Shown in pieces: positions 22,601 to 37,600 of a stretch of DNA of 64,000 bases. Numbering within the stretch: position 1 is the first letter of the stretch; each line of letters begins with the position of its first letter. Source of the stretch: Takakia lepidozioides. Taxonomy: Eukaryota > Streptophyta > Takakiopsida > Takakiales > Takakiaceae. The stretch is taken from positions 18,850,001-18,914,000 of the forward strand of contig CM060732.1 in NCBI GenBank assembly GCA_030704615.1, in the 5' to 3' direction. The translations under genes and the position numbers were made by a program. Below the pieces are notes generated by a model. It was not told the origin of the DNA, made no database searches, and worked only from the letters and a program-made list of their open reading frames with translations.

Positions 22601-25600
22601 TATGACCATCCTTTCAACTATGTCCAGTGACAGATCATGTATTAAGTGGGCATATGAGCTTGCTTCCAGAAACATCGAAGTTATAATTTTTTGTTTTCTG
22701 TTGGCGTTTTGCAGGGTCCTTGTGGGAACTGGGAGGGCATGCTATGAGACACTCAGGCCTCTAGCTTACAGCCTTCTTGCAGAATTGATCCACCACGTCC
22801 GCCTTGATCTCTCTCTTCCACAGGTTCTGTGCCTGTATCATTGAGCTCAACCTCGCAACATATATTCTCATAAACCAAAAGAAGAACTCTGATATTTCGT
22901 AGGCATGCCAAGGTAGGTCTTACTAAATTCTTATGTTTTTATGGCTGCAGCTCTCAAGAATTGTGTACTTGTTTTCGAGGAATGTGCATGACTCATCTCT
23001 TCCTCTCAGTGTGCAAACAACATGCGTTCGACTCATGCTGAATCTGGTATGCCCTAGAGTTTTCTCTCTGATTTGGATGTTGTTAGTCCTTCATTATCAC
23101 CCAAACTTAATCAGCATTAGTCTGCCACATTGATGAGGCTAAAGGTAGTGTACCAATCATTCTCACGGAAACTTTCTCAGAAGGCTCATAGGAAAGTGGT
23201 TGCAATTCTTTTAGTAACATAGCGTTCACTCTAGGTTGTTTTTTGTAGTATGTGATTCTCTCTGTGATTGTTGTTTAAAGCCCATAACATGGTGCCCAGT
23301 TCTATTGGAAGTCAAGTGAACTGGTGGGAGTGGAGGACAGGTGGAAACTATTTTTAGTCGACGAGTTGATCACTCCAGTAAAGAAGAAGGACGAGCACTT
23401 CTGGTGAAGCCCTTCTCATCTTGTCTTTGCTGCAATTAGAGACTTTTCTTGGTGCAGTCATAATAATTTGCGCCAAGCATTTCAGGATCAGCATAAGACT
23501 TGAAAAATGAAATGAGGTTATATATGTGTATGTGGTATAGTCTGTAGCAACTCAGGGTAGTCCCTTATAGCCAATTGTACTTCCTCACTGAGCTTCATGT
23601 TGTCTTGGGCTATAGGGGCGCATCTTGGATGCATTTGTGAGCAAGTTTGGGACCCTCAAGCACAGCATACCTCAGGTACGCTTGATTTTATCCAAATTCA
23701 AATGGAGACTATCTTTCAGTATAGTGTCTGTACATGGACAACTCTGGATGGTCACCAGTTGCATTGGCATTCTAGGGTTCTGTCGGACTGCTGTACAGTC
23801 AACAGACATTCTGAAACCTCTGGGTTACAAGAGTTAGCAGAGTCTCCTATCTTGATTAAGTGTTCACTGCCCTTGTTTGATAGGAATGTCACTTGGTGAG
23901 AGAGAGGTGAGCCTCTGAAGGTGGTCACAGCTTTTCATCTGTACAAAACCTCCGCTCCATTCTGAATTAATTTTCGCCACCTGTACCTACAGACCCTGGT
24001 CTCCCTGAGTTTCAGGAGGGAGGTTGGTAGTCAAGGAGAAGCGGTTGTTGAGAAATCATCATTCATTCATGTGGTATTCACTTCGTGGTATTCTGTATGT
24101 CGGTTTTCTCTTCCTCTGACAAGTAAGGTGTTAATTGTGAAGTTGCTTGAGGTGGAGGACGGCGAGGACGGGAAAGAGAGGCCCAGTCTACGGTCAAGGC
24201 TGGAGCTTCCTGTACAGGTCTGTGGCTTTACGGTATCCTGCTTCCTAGTTTGGTTCAAAAGTTTCTCAGGTGGATCGGTTGTTGTTGTTCAGCCCAAAAT
24301 CCAGGCCCCAAACTGCAGTTATAATGTTATAACTACAGACTCAGAATTTTTTCTCATTTACATACTGTTTTTTAAAACACACATTATTCATGGTATTTTG
24401 AAATGTGTCCTTGAAAGACCGTGATTCAGACATTATTGGAGCTGTGGTATTCAAACACTCCCTTCTTATTAGTGAACCATCACTGATGTCTTTGGTCAAT
24501 CTTCAATGCTTGTTTCTTGGCTCTATGAGTTGACTTCTGCTACCTACTGTTGGAATCAGGGCACTGACAGATTTCTTGGTTGGCAGGCGGCACTGAACTT
24601 GCAGGTGCCACCAGAGCACTCGAAGGAGGTCAGTGACTGCAAGCAGCTCATCAAGACGCTGATTATGGGTACAAACACTCCTTCCCTCAGCCTCCCCGTC
24701 TCCTCTCATTACTTGAAGCTGACTTCCTACTTTTCTGCCAGATGTGAAAGGTCTTTCATTTCTTGGTTCTCTCTGTCTCTGGGACTAAGTGAAGTGTAGG
24801 TTTTGGGCAAAGTAAAGATCTGTGCAAGATCGGCAAATTGTAGGAGTCTCAATATGTCAAAAGTCTATTATGAAGTTTGTCATGGTTTACTGCTCAGGGA
24901 TGAAGACATTGGTTTGGAGCATCACACACTTCAATGTGACTCAAATACAGCCACAACCACCAGTGGCTGCCAGCCCTGGCGGCCCGAAAGGAATGAGAGA
25001 GGATGAGGTACGCTGGTTTATCTAATCGAGGTCCCTCGGCAAGTTGTTGCTGAACGATATGTTCTTAATCCCACCTGAGTCACAACCTCAAATGCTCATG
25101 CCATTGAACATCTACGAATCATCCATAAAATGTTCAATTTTGTGCTGCATTTACTCAAGGAAATAGCTAGTGGTCAAGAGTGACTGTCATCTGAAATCGT
25201 CTTTCATATAAATGAGAAGCATATCAGTACTCACAATGATGAAGCTTGCCCTCCCTGATCAAATTCAAGGAATTGACCAAAATGCTACACAAGAAGTTGG
25301 AAATCTTATCAATCTTTTCTCTTGCCAAACTGTCATCTGCTAGTGAAGTCCCTCCTCCTTTAATACAAACAGCGCTGCATGTCTGCTTGTCTGTATACTT
25401 GATTTTGGTAAACGTAGCCATTGCACATGTGTAATACAGTAGTTCTCTTTATGTGCAGGTTCGGCTTGCATCAGGGATATTGAAGAGTGGGGTACATTGC
25501 TTGGCCCTCTTTAAGGAGAAGGATGAAGAGAAGGAGATGTTTTCTCACTATTCGTCAGTTTTCGCTGTGATGGAGCACCGGAACCTCATGGATATGTTCT

Positions 25601-28600
25601 CCCTTTGTATGCCCCACCTCTTTGACTGCATGCTTGGCAACACCCAGCTTCTCCAGATCTTTTCTAGTCTTCTCACCACACAAAAGGTAAGTTTCTGTAG
25701 TGCGTCTATTTCCTTAGGTTGACATGTCTTTTGCAACTAGAGGGCCAAAGTGATTCAGTGCTTTAGTGGAACCTTATGTTTCAGTATGATGTCAATGCAC
25801 CGTTATGAACACTCAATTGTAACAAATTATGGTCGGCTTCGTGCGAGCATTCTGTTAATTTTTGCTGAGTTTCATATACCCTAGTGGACTGACACCCCAC
25901 TGAGACACTCTGGGAAGGGTTGTATCCTGCTGGAACTGTCCTCAAGACAACATATTAAGGGAATGGTCGGTGTGCATTGTATGTATGTACATATGTGGAA
26001 GATGCTGAAGTTGAGTACGCAGATTTGAGATAAATTGAGGCCCAGGTAAGTTATGGAATTGGTGTCCTACAACTTATCATTTCATGTGCCTTTTAGCTGG
26101 TGCAGGTGACACGGCATTTTGCGGATGTTCTGGTGAACTATTTAGTTACAAGCAAACTGGAAACTCTAAAGCAGCCAGATTCACCGGCAGCAAAGTTGGT
26201 GTTGCAGCTTTTCCGGTACCTTTTTGTGGCAGTGACAAAGTTTTCAGCAGACTGTGAACGGGTTCTACAACCACATGTGACAACATTGATGGAAACTTGT
26301 ATGAAGAATGCAGTTGAGGTGGATAAGCCACTGGGGTACATGCAACTCTTGCGTACCATGTTCCGGGCACTTAATGGTGGAAAATTCGAGCTCCTCTTCA
26401 GGGAATTCATACCGACCCTGCAGCCGTGCCTGAACGTGCTACTGGGTATGGTGGAAGGCCCCACGGGCCTTGACATGATAGACCTGGTGGTTGAGCTGTG
26501 TCTTACTCTACCTGCCCGATTAAGTTCCCTTCTCCCACATCTGCATCGTTTGATGAAGCCGCTTGTGCTGGCACTGAAAGGGAGCGATGAGCTCGTGGGG
26601 CTAGGCCTGCGGACTCTTGAGTTTTGGATTGACAGTCTGAATCCTGAGTTTCTGGAGCCTAGCATGGCAACCGTAATGTCGGATCTGATACTGACCCTAT
26701 GGTCGCACCTTCGGCCAAAGCCTTACCCCTGGGGTGCCAAAGCTCTGCAGTTGCTTGGGAAACTAGGAGGCCGGAACCGACGGTTTTTGAAGGAACCACT
26801 AGGGTTGGAGTGCAAAGAAAATCCTGAGCACGGACTACGTCTCATTTTGACATTTGAGCCAACTACATCATTTCTTGTGCCATTGGATAGGTGTATCTAT
26901 CTGGCCCGGGCAGCTGTCATGGGGTCACAGCCAGGGGTTGATACTTTCTACCGCAAACATGCACTAAAGTTTCTGCGTGTATGTTTGGCCTCGGTGCTCA
27001 ACTTGAAGGGAAATATTGGGGGGGAGGGTGTCACACCAGGGCAGCTCAGCACAATGTTCATCACATCAGTCGATCCTTCAAGGCGGAGGGCAGAGACATC
27101 TAACATGAAGGTGCATAGCAGTCTACATGATGTCCACGAGAGGAAGGGTAAATAGACAGAAGAAAGAAAGAAAGAAAGAAATTTAATGACATCTACAGGG
27201 TGCACGAGGATCATGGCACAAGGTAGAACAAACCAAAGAAAGAAGAAAATGTTATCTAACAGCGGGCCTAAGGGACGAAGAAAGAAAGTTTTGACACATT
27301 GGGAGAGGGGGAGAGAGAATGTACCCATCCAGCTGTGCTTGCTGTGGGGTATCCTCTGTGCTGCTTTGACCAGATAAGTTGAGAAAAAAGGGGTAGGAGA
27401 TTAGGGCGGGATGGTATACATTTTGGGTTGTGAGAAGAAATGAAGAAAGAAGAAGAGCAGTAGGTATATGCATGGTATCAAGGTGTGGTCTGGTTACATT
27501 CATGTGTATCAATGTGAGGTTGCTGAACTTTGACAGGTTGACTTGGGAGTGAAGACCAAGACTCAGCTAATGGCAGAGCGAAGCGTGTTCAAAGTGCTTC
27601 TCATGACGGTCATTGCAGCAAGTGTAGAGAGTGAGCTGCAAGAACCCAAGGATGATTTTGTTTTGAATGTGTGCCGCCACTTTGCAATGATTTTTCATGT
27701 GGATTCCGCCTCCAGTAATCCGACGGGACAATCTGGACAGCTCAGTGCGGTGGGAGGTTCCGGGGGCACAACTGGAGGATTGAATGCCAAGGCTCGCAAT
27801 AATCGTTCCCAGGCAAATTTGAAAGAGCTTGACCCTCTTATCTTCTTGGATGCCCTAGTGGCGGTCTTAGCTGATGAGAATCGAGCTCATGCAAAAGCGG
27901 CTTTGAATGGGCTCAATGTATTTGCAGAAACTCTACTTCTTCTTGCACGCTCCAAGCATACAGGGATCCTAACTCCCCGTGGGGTTAGCACACCAGGAAC
28001 ACCCATGATGGTGTCGAGCCCATCAATGAACCCAGTGTATTCCCCTCCTCCAGGAGTTAGGGTCCCAGTCTTTGAACAACTTCTTCCACGACTTTTGCAC
28101 TGCTGCTATGGTAGCACCTGGCAGGCCCAGATGGGAGGTGTCATGGGGCTTGGAGCATTGGTTGGCAAGGCCACGGTTGACACTCTCTGTCAATTTCAGG
28201 TATATTTGTATAGGGACAATTATTGCTGGATGTTTTGTTTGCACTGTTATGAACAAAGTACTTCATGTGTAAGAATTGAACTTTATTTACTTGTCGGGGC
28301 AATAGGAACTACAATTTTTCTGAGTGGGATATTTGATTCCATTTGGGAAACATGGAAGTGGTAGTTTTGCAGCTGTCTCCGCTTCATTGTTCCATATATG
28401 CTGTATATATAACACCGGGTGTTTGGAGTCATACTTTCCTGTACAGAACTAACTGAAAGTCCCCTTAAGCACCTTGGCCCAAATTGAGGAAGGGAGCAGC
28501 ACTGGGCAAGGGCCATCCAAGAAATACCTCCCCTACATTTCAAGTTGGTAATTGTTGTGATTCCTGTGCAACAATAGCGGGCATATTTTGGCCATGGAAA

Positions 28601-31600
28601 TATATTCAATAATTCTCGCAGCGGGTGAGGTAAGCCTAGAGCTGGGAGAAGGGAAGGCACAATGTAGTGAATCTGTTATTCTACTCCAGGTACGGGCAGT
28701 GCGGGCGCTGGTGTATGTTCTAAAGCGATTGCCACCACATGCCAACAAAGAGCAGGAGGAGGCAAGTCAAGTCTTGACTCAAGTTCTACGTGTTGTCAAC
28801 AATGTGGATGAGAGCAATAATGAGCCAAGGAGGCAGAGCTTTCAGGGGGTGGTTGATGTGCTAGCAGCTGAACTATTCAACCCAAATGCGACGTACATTG
28901 TCCGTAAAAATGTGCAATCATGCCTGGCCCTGCTGGCAAGCCGCACAGGTAGTGAGGTATCAGAGCTGCTGGAGCCCCTCTACCAACCATTGTTAGTGCC
29001 TTTGGTGGGTCGACCTCTCAGAAGCAAGCATGCTGAACAGCAGGTGGGTTGATTTTTAGGGGCTACGCATTTGGAATATACAAAGTTGGACTAGGTAATG
29101 AAGCAATTCACACATGCCACCTCTTTGGTAGTTAGCCATGGTTTTATATTTGATAGGACCTTCGTAACTGGGAGGATCCTGGATCCTGGACACTTGTCAA
29201 CTGTGCTGTCTTTTCTTGTTGGTTACTTTCACTTGTTCTGACGTCTCGCTTTATATTGGTTGATAGGTTGGTGCAGTGATGGCACTCAACTTCTGCCTTG
29301 CATTACGACCACCGCTCTTGAAAATGACACCCGAGCTTATTAGCATTCTACAGGAGGCGCTTCAGATTGCTGAGGCTGATGAAACGGTGCTCAATGGCAA
29401 GTTTATGAATCCCAAGATGGCAGCTACATTAACAAAGCTGCGAACTGTTTGCATTGAGCTTCTGTGTACAGCTATGGCATGGGCTGATTTCAAGACCCAA
29501 AGTCATGCAGACTTGAGGTCACGTATTATTGCCATGTTCTTCAAGTCTCTTACTTGCCGTACCCCTGAAATTGTTGCTGTTGCAAAGGAGGGCCTCCGAC
29601 AGGTTTGTTCAGTGCCTTGTGAAGCAAATATGCAATGCCACTTATCCCTTCATGCAATTAAATAGAGTGGAACTTTCCCGGACACATTGAATGCCAGCAG
29701 AGATGGTCGCCCATCATACGGCTCTCCAATTTGACCATTGTTTGGATTTCAATTCGTTGCCCTAGCTGGTGTCACTTGCTGGCTTATATTTTGATCTTCA
29801 GTTCTTTTTCTGGTTGTAATTATAGAGTGGGTTTTTGAGACATTCCTATCCTAGAGTTTTGTCTTGCCTACTTGCATCCTCTGCCTTGGGAGGTCTGTAA
29901 TACATTTTTTACGACCTCAGGAGGGTGACAGAAATCCATGCACGGTGCTGCTTGCTGCAGATGCGGCACATCTTATCCCATAGTTTTGTAGAACATACTT
30001 TTAGCAGGATGGGTCACGTGCAGACATTCACAATGTTACTATTATATTTTGTGACGGAGGTTGTGTGTAGTCGGTTAGATACTTCCAATTGGGAAGGATA
30101 CTCATCTTGGAAGTGAAACTTCATGTGTACAGGTCATCCAACAACAGAAGATGCCAAAGGAGCTGCTGCAGAGTAGCCTACGGCCAATCCTGGTGAATCT
30201 GGCACACTACAAAAACTTGACTATGCCGCTATTACAGGGTCTGGCTCGATTGCTTGAGCTTCTCTCTAACTGGTTTAATGTAACCCTGGGCGAGAAGCTC
30301 ATGGAGCACCTCAAGAAATGGTTAGAGCCGGAGAAGCTGGCAGCGCAGCAGAAATCATGGAAGGCTGGGGAAGAGCCTAAGATTGCCGCAGGTAGTGAAG
30401 GAATTCTGCACGCTCTATCTTATACCTATCAATCAACTTGAACAGAAAAAAGACATTGGAGGTTGAGACGACTTCTGATAGCGATAGTAGTAATTTGTCC
30501 TAGGTGAATCTGCAGTTTGGTGTCCAGGAATTTTTTTCCTTTCTTGGGGAGGGGGGGCAGTGGTTCAAGTGGAGCTAAGAAGATATGTGGGAGTGTTGCA
30601 GCCATCATAGAACTGTTCCATTTACTACCGGCAGCAGCAGGCAAGTTCCTGGATCAGCTGGTGGGGCTGACAATGCAGCTGGAAGCAGCCCTCCCTGCTG
30701 GCCAGGTTTACAGTGAGCTTAACAGCCCATATTGTCTCCCACTCACCAAGTTTCTCAACCGCTATGCCACTGAGGCCGTGGATTACTTCCTTGCTCGTCT
30801 CACCCAGCCAAGCTATTTTCGCAGGTATGGCTTCTGCTGTTGTCTTTTGCTTCAGTCTTGAACCTAGACAGGAGAGTTCTTTCTTGAGCGACTAATGTCA
30901 AAGAGTGTTTAGTATTGAAAGGTTTTGATCTGATCTTTTGTAGATATGAGGCCATTGCTATCATCATCAGCTGTGCACTGTTGGTGATCCCACTTGCGGT
31001 TTACATCATAAGCAAATGTTCTTGAAGGTCACAGCATGGTCAGAAAACGAGTGATTGCTTTCATCCAGTTCTAGATGATCTGAATTGAACCAATGGGTTC
31101 CCTTTCTGTTGGAGTGTGCCCCTAAGTTCCAACCAGAAATGAAATGAAATGAAATGGTGCTTTATAACGTCCGCGGAAAGCTCGTAGAGCTTATGGGACA
31201 AAATGGAAGAAAACATGAGAGAGGAACAAATCCAGAAACCACAATTAATGTTCTAGCGATTGTCTAAGGGTGAAGGCCTCGTGTAGGTAGGCTGCCAAGC
31301 ATTTTTGATCCTCATAGTGAAAGACATCAGTGAGAGTTTGGGTTCCACTGAATAAACAGTGGAATCTCCCACGGATCTCGTAGTATAGAGGGCAGAGAAA
31401 GAACATCATTTCAATATTTGTTAGGTACGGGGCTGGCCGCACCTGCCAGTTAGTGAAACTGCATTTGCCAGCTATTATAAAATGATAGGGTACCAGCAGT
31501 CATAGGTCAGTTAAGATTGAATTGGCTTGTCCTCTAAGATTGACCATCCAAGATAAAGTCATAGTTGTTCTCGCTTTTGTTTTGAGTTGTTTAACATTTT

Positions 31601-34600
31601 TCAAAAGCTCTATTGTTTCTTCTTTCAAAGAGCATCTGTTGTTACCTTGGATGTGGTCCATCTTTCTATGGATCGGTTGCTATGAAAATGTAATTCTGGA
31701 GTTTCCATCGGCTTACATATGTCCTGGCCCTGACCATGCTATAACAGGGCCCAGAGGGTATAGTACTTGTCAGAATGTTTCGGATGATGGGACGAGGCTT
31801 TTTGTTGACTGAAATGTCTTCACATTTTCACCAATAGTGAGTCACAGCACTGATTATGCCTGATGAAGTGCTATGCCAGATGAATGGATTCTGATTTGTG
31901 CTTCATTGAAATTAAGGTCTTAAGTTTGTCCCAAACTTGTCTCCTAGAAAAGGGTTGTTTCCAATTGAAGGTCAGTTAGTAATGGACTTCAAATCCAAGC
32001 TTATGAAGAACAATGTGCCATCCTCTTTTCTGGTTCCCTCAAACTATTCTTAATAGAGGATCTCGATTGGTTCATATCTCTGCCTTAACCAGGTCAAGTC
32101 CACCCTGCTACTGGCTTTTGCAGCAAGACATCTCTGGCAGTTTCCATGACAGTTCCTGGTTAGTATGAATTTTGAGCAGTGGCACTGAATTTGGTTAGTG
32201 TTGGAATGTCAACAAAATTGAAGTGCAGAAGTTCTTTGGATTCATGGCAGGTTGATGGATATCATTCGATCTGAAGCGGGTCAGCCACTGCGTGAGGAAC
32301 TGTCTCGCTCAGCTAACAAGATTATTGCATGTGCATTTCCACTGCCACAAACTTCGGATGACCCCTCTGCAGTGATCGGACTTCCAGGGGCCTCTGGTGG
32401 GGCTGAAGGTGGCTACATGGGGATGAATGCTGGGGGTTCAAGCCCTATGCAGACATCAGAGGTGCAGTTTCAAGGCATAGCGCTTGTGTCAAGATTGGTG
32501 AAACTTTTGCCTGACTGGTTGCATCAAAATCGGCCAGTCTTTGACGCGCTGGTGTGGTTATGGAAGTCCCCTTCTCGGCAGGCCCGTCTCCGTAATGAGC
32601 AGGGCCTTAGTTTGAGCCAGGTAGTTCCTTCTGTTCCTCGGTGTTGCTTGTTTCGATTCGATGTGTTTTATGAATGGGACTGATAACAAGCCTTGTTGGG
32701 GTCAGCAGGTGAAGGAAAGCAAGCGGCTGGTAAAGTGCTTTTTGAACTACTTGAGGCATGACAAGAACGAGGTTTCTGTTTTGTTTGAGATGCTGTCCAT
32801 CTTCTTGTTGCGGACACGTATTGACTACACCTTTCTGAAGGCGTTTTTCATGGTTGAGGTTGGTCCCTACCGTTCGACCCTGATTGCGTATTGGTTCCAG
32901 CAGTGTTAGCTACCTTATAAATGAATTTTTCTGTGCCACTCACCGTTGATGGTGCTTCCAAGGTGACTCACCAGTCACAACGGCAAATCAGCTGAGGTTG
33001 TGAGCAGGACACTGGGGACTGACATGAGATTGTAGAATGGAGCAGGATTTAAATTTTCAAAAGAAGTGAATACTTCCTTTGGAAGCTGAAATTGGATTTC
33101 CACTTAGATCGTCCCACCCAAACCAAAAGTTAGAAGTTCTGATTGTATTTGTAAGTTCCTGCCTGGGGAGTGAGTGCCTCATTCAGGTATGTTGCGCAAC
33201 ATGTTAGGTCCTCATGAATTAAGGCCTCTGATAGCGATGAGCTGTCTCGAAAAAGACAAAAGCATCCCCCTCTGATCTCAATAGGGTGTCACATAGGAGA
33301 CTGGAAGTTGCTTCTTGTATAAACGAGGTATTCTATCTACTCGTATTGATCTGTAGACTGCGCACACCAACTTAGATGATCAAGTCCTGGTGAGGGCATG
33401 AGGATTTGATTATCTCTGGTGTCTGTCTGACTGTCTTCGTAGAACTGGAGCTTTGGGTGAGGTGAAAACTAGTCTTCATGATGCTTGCACATATATCTTT
33501 ATTACTCCCATCAGCCTGTTTGTGTCCTGCTGAATGAGAAAGACAATTAAAAATTAAAAATTGAGAACTTTATTATGTGCACAGGGGCCCCAGAGGTTCC
33601 ATGGGAAAGTTAACCTAATGTACATACAAGCTGTTGGTGGACACTTCTAGTATGCTGCATCCCTAATGGGCTCCCGGAAAGTTCTTCATCCGTTTATTGT
33701 CAAGTCACCATCACTGTTTGGGTTTAGGCGGTATTGCATGTTCCTTCTTGGCATTGGTTTCCCAACATTACAACAGGTGCTGGGCTTGCAAATTCGGAAG
33801 CTGACTAGATGTCAAGATAATTCCAGCCATGAAGCTTGTATGAAGTAAAGGAGAGTATTCATTAATTGAAGAGTCTGTCCAATGAGTTAATGGGACAGAA
33901 ACGTTTTTTTCTGAGAGCTTAACCATTGCTTGTGGCTGATGGCATTGTAGGTGTAAAGAAACACGTAACAAAGATGAGAGAGAAGTTTTACAACATCCAC
34001 ACAGAGAAAGTGGTGATGGATAAGGGTTCTTGTGTAAACAAGCTGGGCAGACATATATAAGTGGTAAGTCCGAAAATTTAAACTGATTTGTAATGCCATT
34101 ATATCGAGGTTGTGGACAGGTTGGGGAGGGGTACACGCCAGTCGAGAAGAAGAATGTGCTGCTGTGCTTTCTGGAGCTCTTTCAGAGCAAAAAGTTGTCC
34201 CAGGACGTGCTGGTTGTGGCCATGCAGATGCTCATTCTACCCATGCTTACTCATGCCTTCCAGCACAACCAGAGCTGGGATGTTGTTGATGCTGGCATCA
34301 TAAAAACCATTGTTGAGAAGCTTCTGGACCCACCTGAGGAGGTATGCTGGATCCCTGCTTGCAATCAGTATTGTTTGCTCTCTTGAGACCTGTGGCCTGC
34401 TTTAGGCCGGGAGTGTGGGCATGGATGCTCCTTTTTTTGCATCAATTTGGTTTGTACAGTATATATGGGTGATGATGTGTGTACTTCATGGCCTAAATCT
34501 GCCCTTAACCCCATTTTTTTGGCATGATTTTTCGCACTGGTTTCTGCTCCTGTGATCCTTTCTTCTTATCTTTCCTCCTCCTTCCCTTCTTGGTCCATGC

Positions 34601-37600
34601 AAACAGTGCAGACTATCTATGGTACCCAGCTAAGGCAGTACTTTTCCTCATGCAGAAGGAAATGTAGATGAGCAATGTGCATGTTAAGCTGTTTTGAGAT
34701 TGCAATCAAGTCTGATGCCAGTGCCGATTGACCATGCTGCTGTTCTGAGGATGGAAGGTGGATTCGATGCTCAGTACAGTCAGTGAATTCCATTTGAGGA
34801 AATCAAAGTACCCTTCTTAGAACCGGACATACTGTCCTCCTCTTTCAAAATTCTCTTATGTCGTAATTCTGTGGCAGGTGAGCGCCGAATATGATGAGCC
34901 ACTGCGAATCGAGCTCCTCCAACTGGCTACATTGCTGCTCAAGCATTTGCCTAGTGACTTGGTCCACCACCGTAAGGAACTTATCAAGTTTGGCTGGAAC
35001 CATTTGAAGAGGGAGGAAAGTGCCAGTAAGCAGTGGGCATTTGTCAATGTCTGCCATTTTCTGGAAGCCTACCAAGCCCCAGAGAAAATTATTCTGCAGG
35101 TTTGTCACTTCCTTCGTCACCTAGGACGTATTACTTACAACTAGATTCAACCCACACTTCCATTTACACAGGCTAAGTACGAAGTATGGGGAATTATCGG
35201 GGTCGTTTGATGCAAGGCCTTCACAGGTTGTTACTCCTGGAAAGGTTTGGTCATAACCTGAGATAGGAATTTAGATAGACAGACAATTCATTTCCCTAGT
35301 AGAGGGGGTCACAATTCCACTCAATTTCACTCAATGTAGGCCTGTTAAGTTTCTGGTCAAGACCCGATGCTAACCTTCCATTCTGCACATGTGTCAGAGT
35401 CAGCTGATCGCAGGTCCTGTCTTTAAAGAGGAAAACATTGCTGTTGTGATATAGGTGTTTGTTGCACTCCTGCGAACGTGCCAGCCAGAGAATCGTGTGC
35501 TGGTGAAGCAAGCGCTTGATATCCTCATGCCAGCCTTACCCAAACGCCTCCCGTTGGGCGATAACAAGATACCTATCTGGATTCGCTATACTAAAAAGAT
35601 ACTGGTGGAAGAGGGACATTCTGTGCCCAACCTTATCCACATTTTCCAGCTTCTTGTCCGTCACTCCGACCTCTTTTATGCATGCCGAGCCCAATTTGTA
35701 CCCCAAATGGTAAATTCACTGAGCCGTCTTGGGTTGCCACAAAATACCCCTCCCGAAAACCGACGGCTTGCTATTGATCTTGCTGGTTTGGTGGTGGCCT
35801 GGGAGAAGAGGAGGCAAGCTGAAGCAAAAGGGGGTGTCACTGATGGAGACTGTCAGAGTGTCGTGACAGGACCCTTAGAGGCACAGAATCCTGGTAGTGG
35901 TGGAGAAGTCTCCGTAGGTGGAGGAGGAGGTTCAGGGTTGCCAGTTGTGGGGGTGAAGCGCACAGCTGATGCTGCAGGCCTGACAAACATTGGAGAAGAC
36001 CTGAGTAAACGAGTGAAAGCAGAATCTGGTTTGCCAACCCTGGCGGGAATGTCTCCAAATCTGCCAACTGCAGGCAGTGTCCAGATACCCAATATTGGGA
36101 CACCCGGCTCAATTGGCCAGCCTGATGAGGAATTTAAGCCAAATGCAGCAATGGAGGAGATGATTATCAACTTTTTGATTCGCGTAAGCTATTTGATGTG
36201 CCCCCAGTATTGCAGATGATTTGAGTTGACCTAAGACCTGATGAATTCCATGCCAAGTTTTACTGGTAGATCTGAAAGATCGGCGGCTTCATGCATATTT
36301 ATCTCCTCCGTTTGAGAGTGTCCGTGCCAAGTTTCTTCACCTTTTGTTGCAAGTTGCATGAATGAACATTGGTATTGATGAAACTCTGCTGTCTCTCTGA
36401 AGTCTTCAGTCACATGTTTCTCTTTCTTCTTCATTCTGTCTGATTCGCTTCATCTATTCCTCTTCAGGTGGCTTTAGTTACAGAACCAAAGGATAAGGAA
36501 ACAGCGGCGATGTACAAGCAGGCACTGGAACTCCTTACACAAGCATTGGAAGTGTGGCCAAATGCAAACGTAAAGTTCAACTACCTTGAGAAGATTCTGT
36601 CCTCTCTGCAGCCAGCTGGGCAGAATAAGGACCCATCAACAGCCCTTGCACAAGGTCTGGATGTCATGAATAAAGTACTGGAGAAACAACCGCACTTATT
36701 CATTCGCAACAATGTCCAGCAGATGATCCAGGTAAGTTGCCAGTCCCAGTCCAATCAACAAATTAGTGACAGTAATACAATAATACGTGGCAGTGGATTG
36801 ACAAAGTATGCAACATTGCAGGTGCTGGAGCCATCTTTTAACAGCAAACTGCCAGATATTGGTAAGTCGCTTTGCACCTTGCTGAAAATGGTCTTTGAGG
36901 CTTACCCAGTGGATGCAATAAGCACCCACCAGGATGTAAAGGTGCTGCAACAAAAGGTTGAGGAGCTGATTCAAAAGCAATTAGCAGCAGTCACTACTGG
37001 TCAGACACCACCGGTTCTCGAATCTCGGGCTGTGAATGTCATCATAAGTTTCACACTCAACGTTTTGAAGACCCTGACAGAAGGGAACAAGAGCTATGTT
37101 GACCGGTTCATGATGCCTCTCGTCCGTTTAGTGCAGCGTCTTGCCCGCGAGATGGCTACCACATCCACCCAACTTGCACGACAGGTTGGATTTTTTTCTC
37201 TTGTGCATGAATGAACACTGCTTTGTTTGCTCATTGCAAGCTCAAAAGACCACGGAGGATAATACCAAATGGTAGAATCATATCAACTGGTTATCTTGCC
37301 CACTTGCATTCTCGTTTTTGGGAACCTTTTAGAGATGAATTTCACAGTTGTTGGATTGTAATGTGACTGCAGGGGCACAGACTGGAACCAGATGCAACTA
37401 CTCAAACTGCGCGGTTGATGGGTGATCTGGCCTTGATCATATCGAATCAGAAAACACTTTTGAAATTGATAAGTGGACGTGTGCTCGTAATACCAGATTG
37501 CAAGCGTGTCTTTGGTCAGGCATTGCAAACTATACTTGGTGAAAAGGGCACTGACACAGGGGTCCTTCTTGCCATTCTGGACTTAGTGAAGGAGTGGGTG

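Noticed and set aside
28072-28660. Open frames extending into TRA1 intron 15
   Set aside because: The conserved protein stops at TLCQFQ, followed by GT, and resumes at 28,690; the rest is intron.
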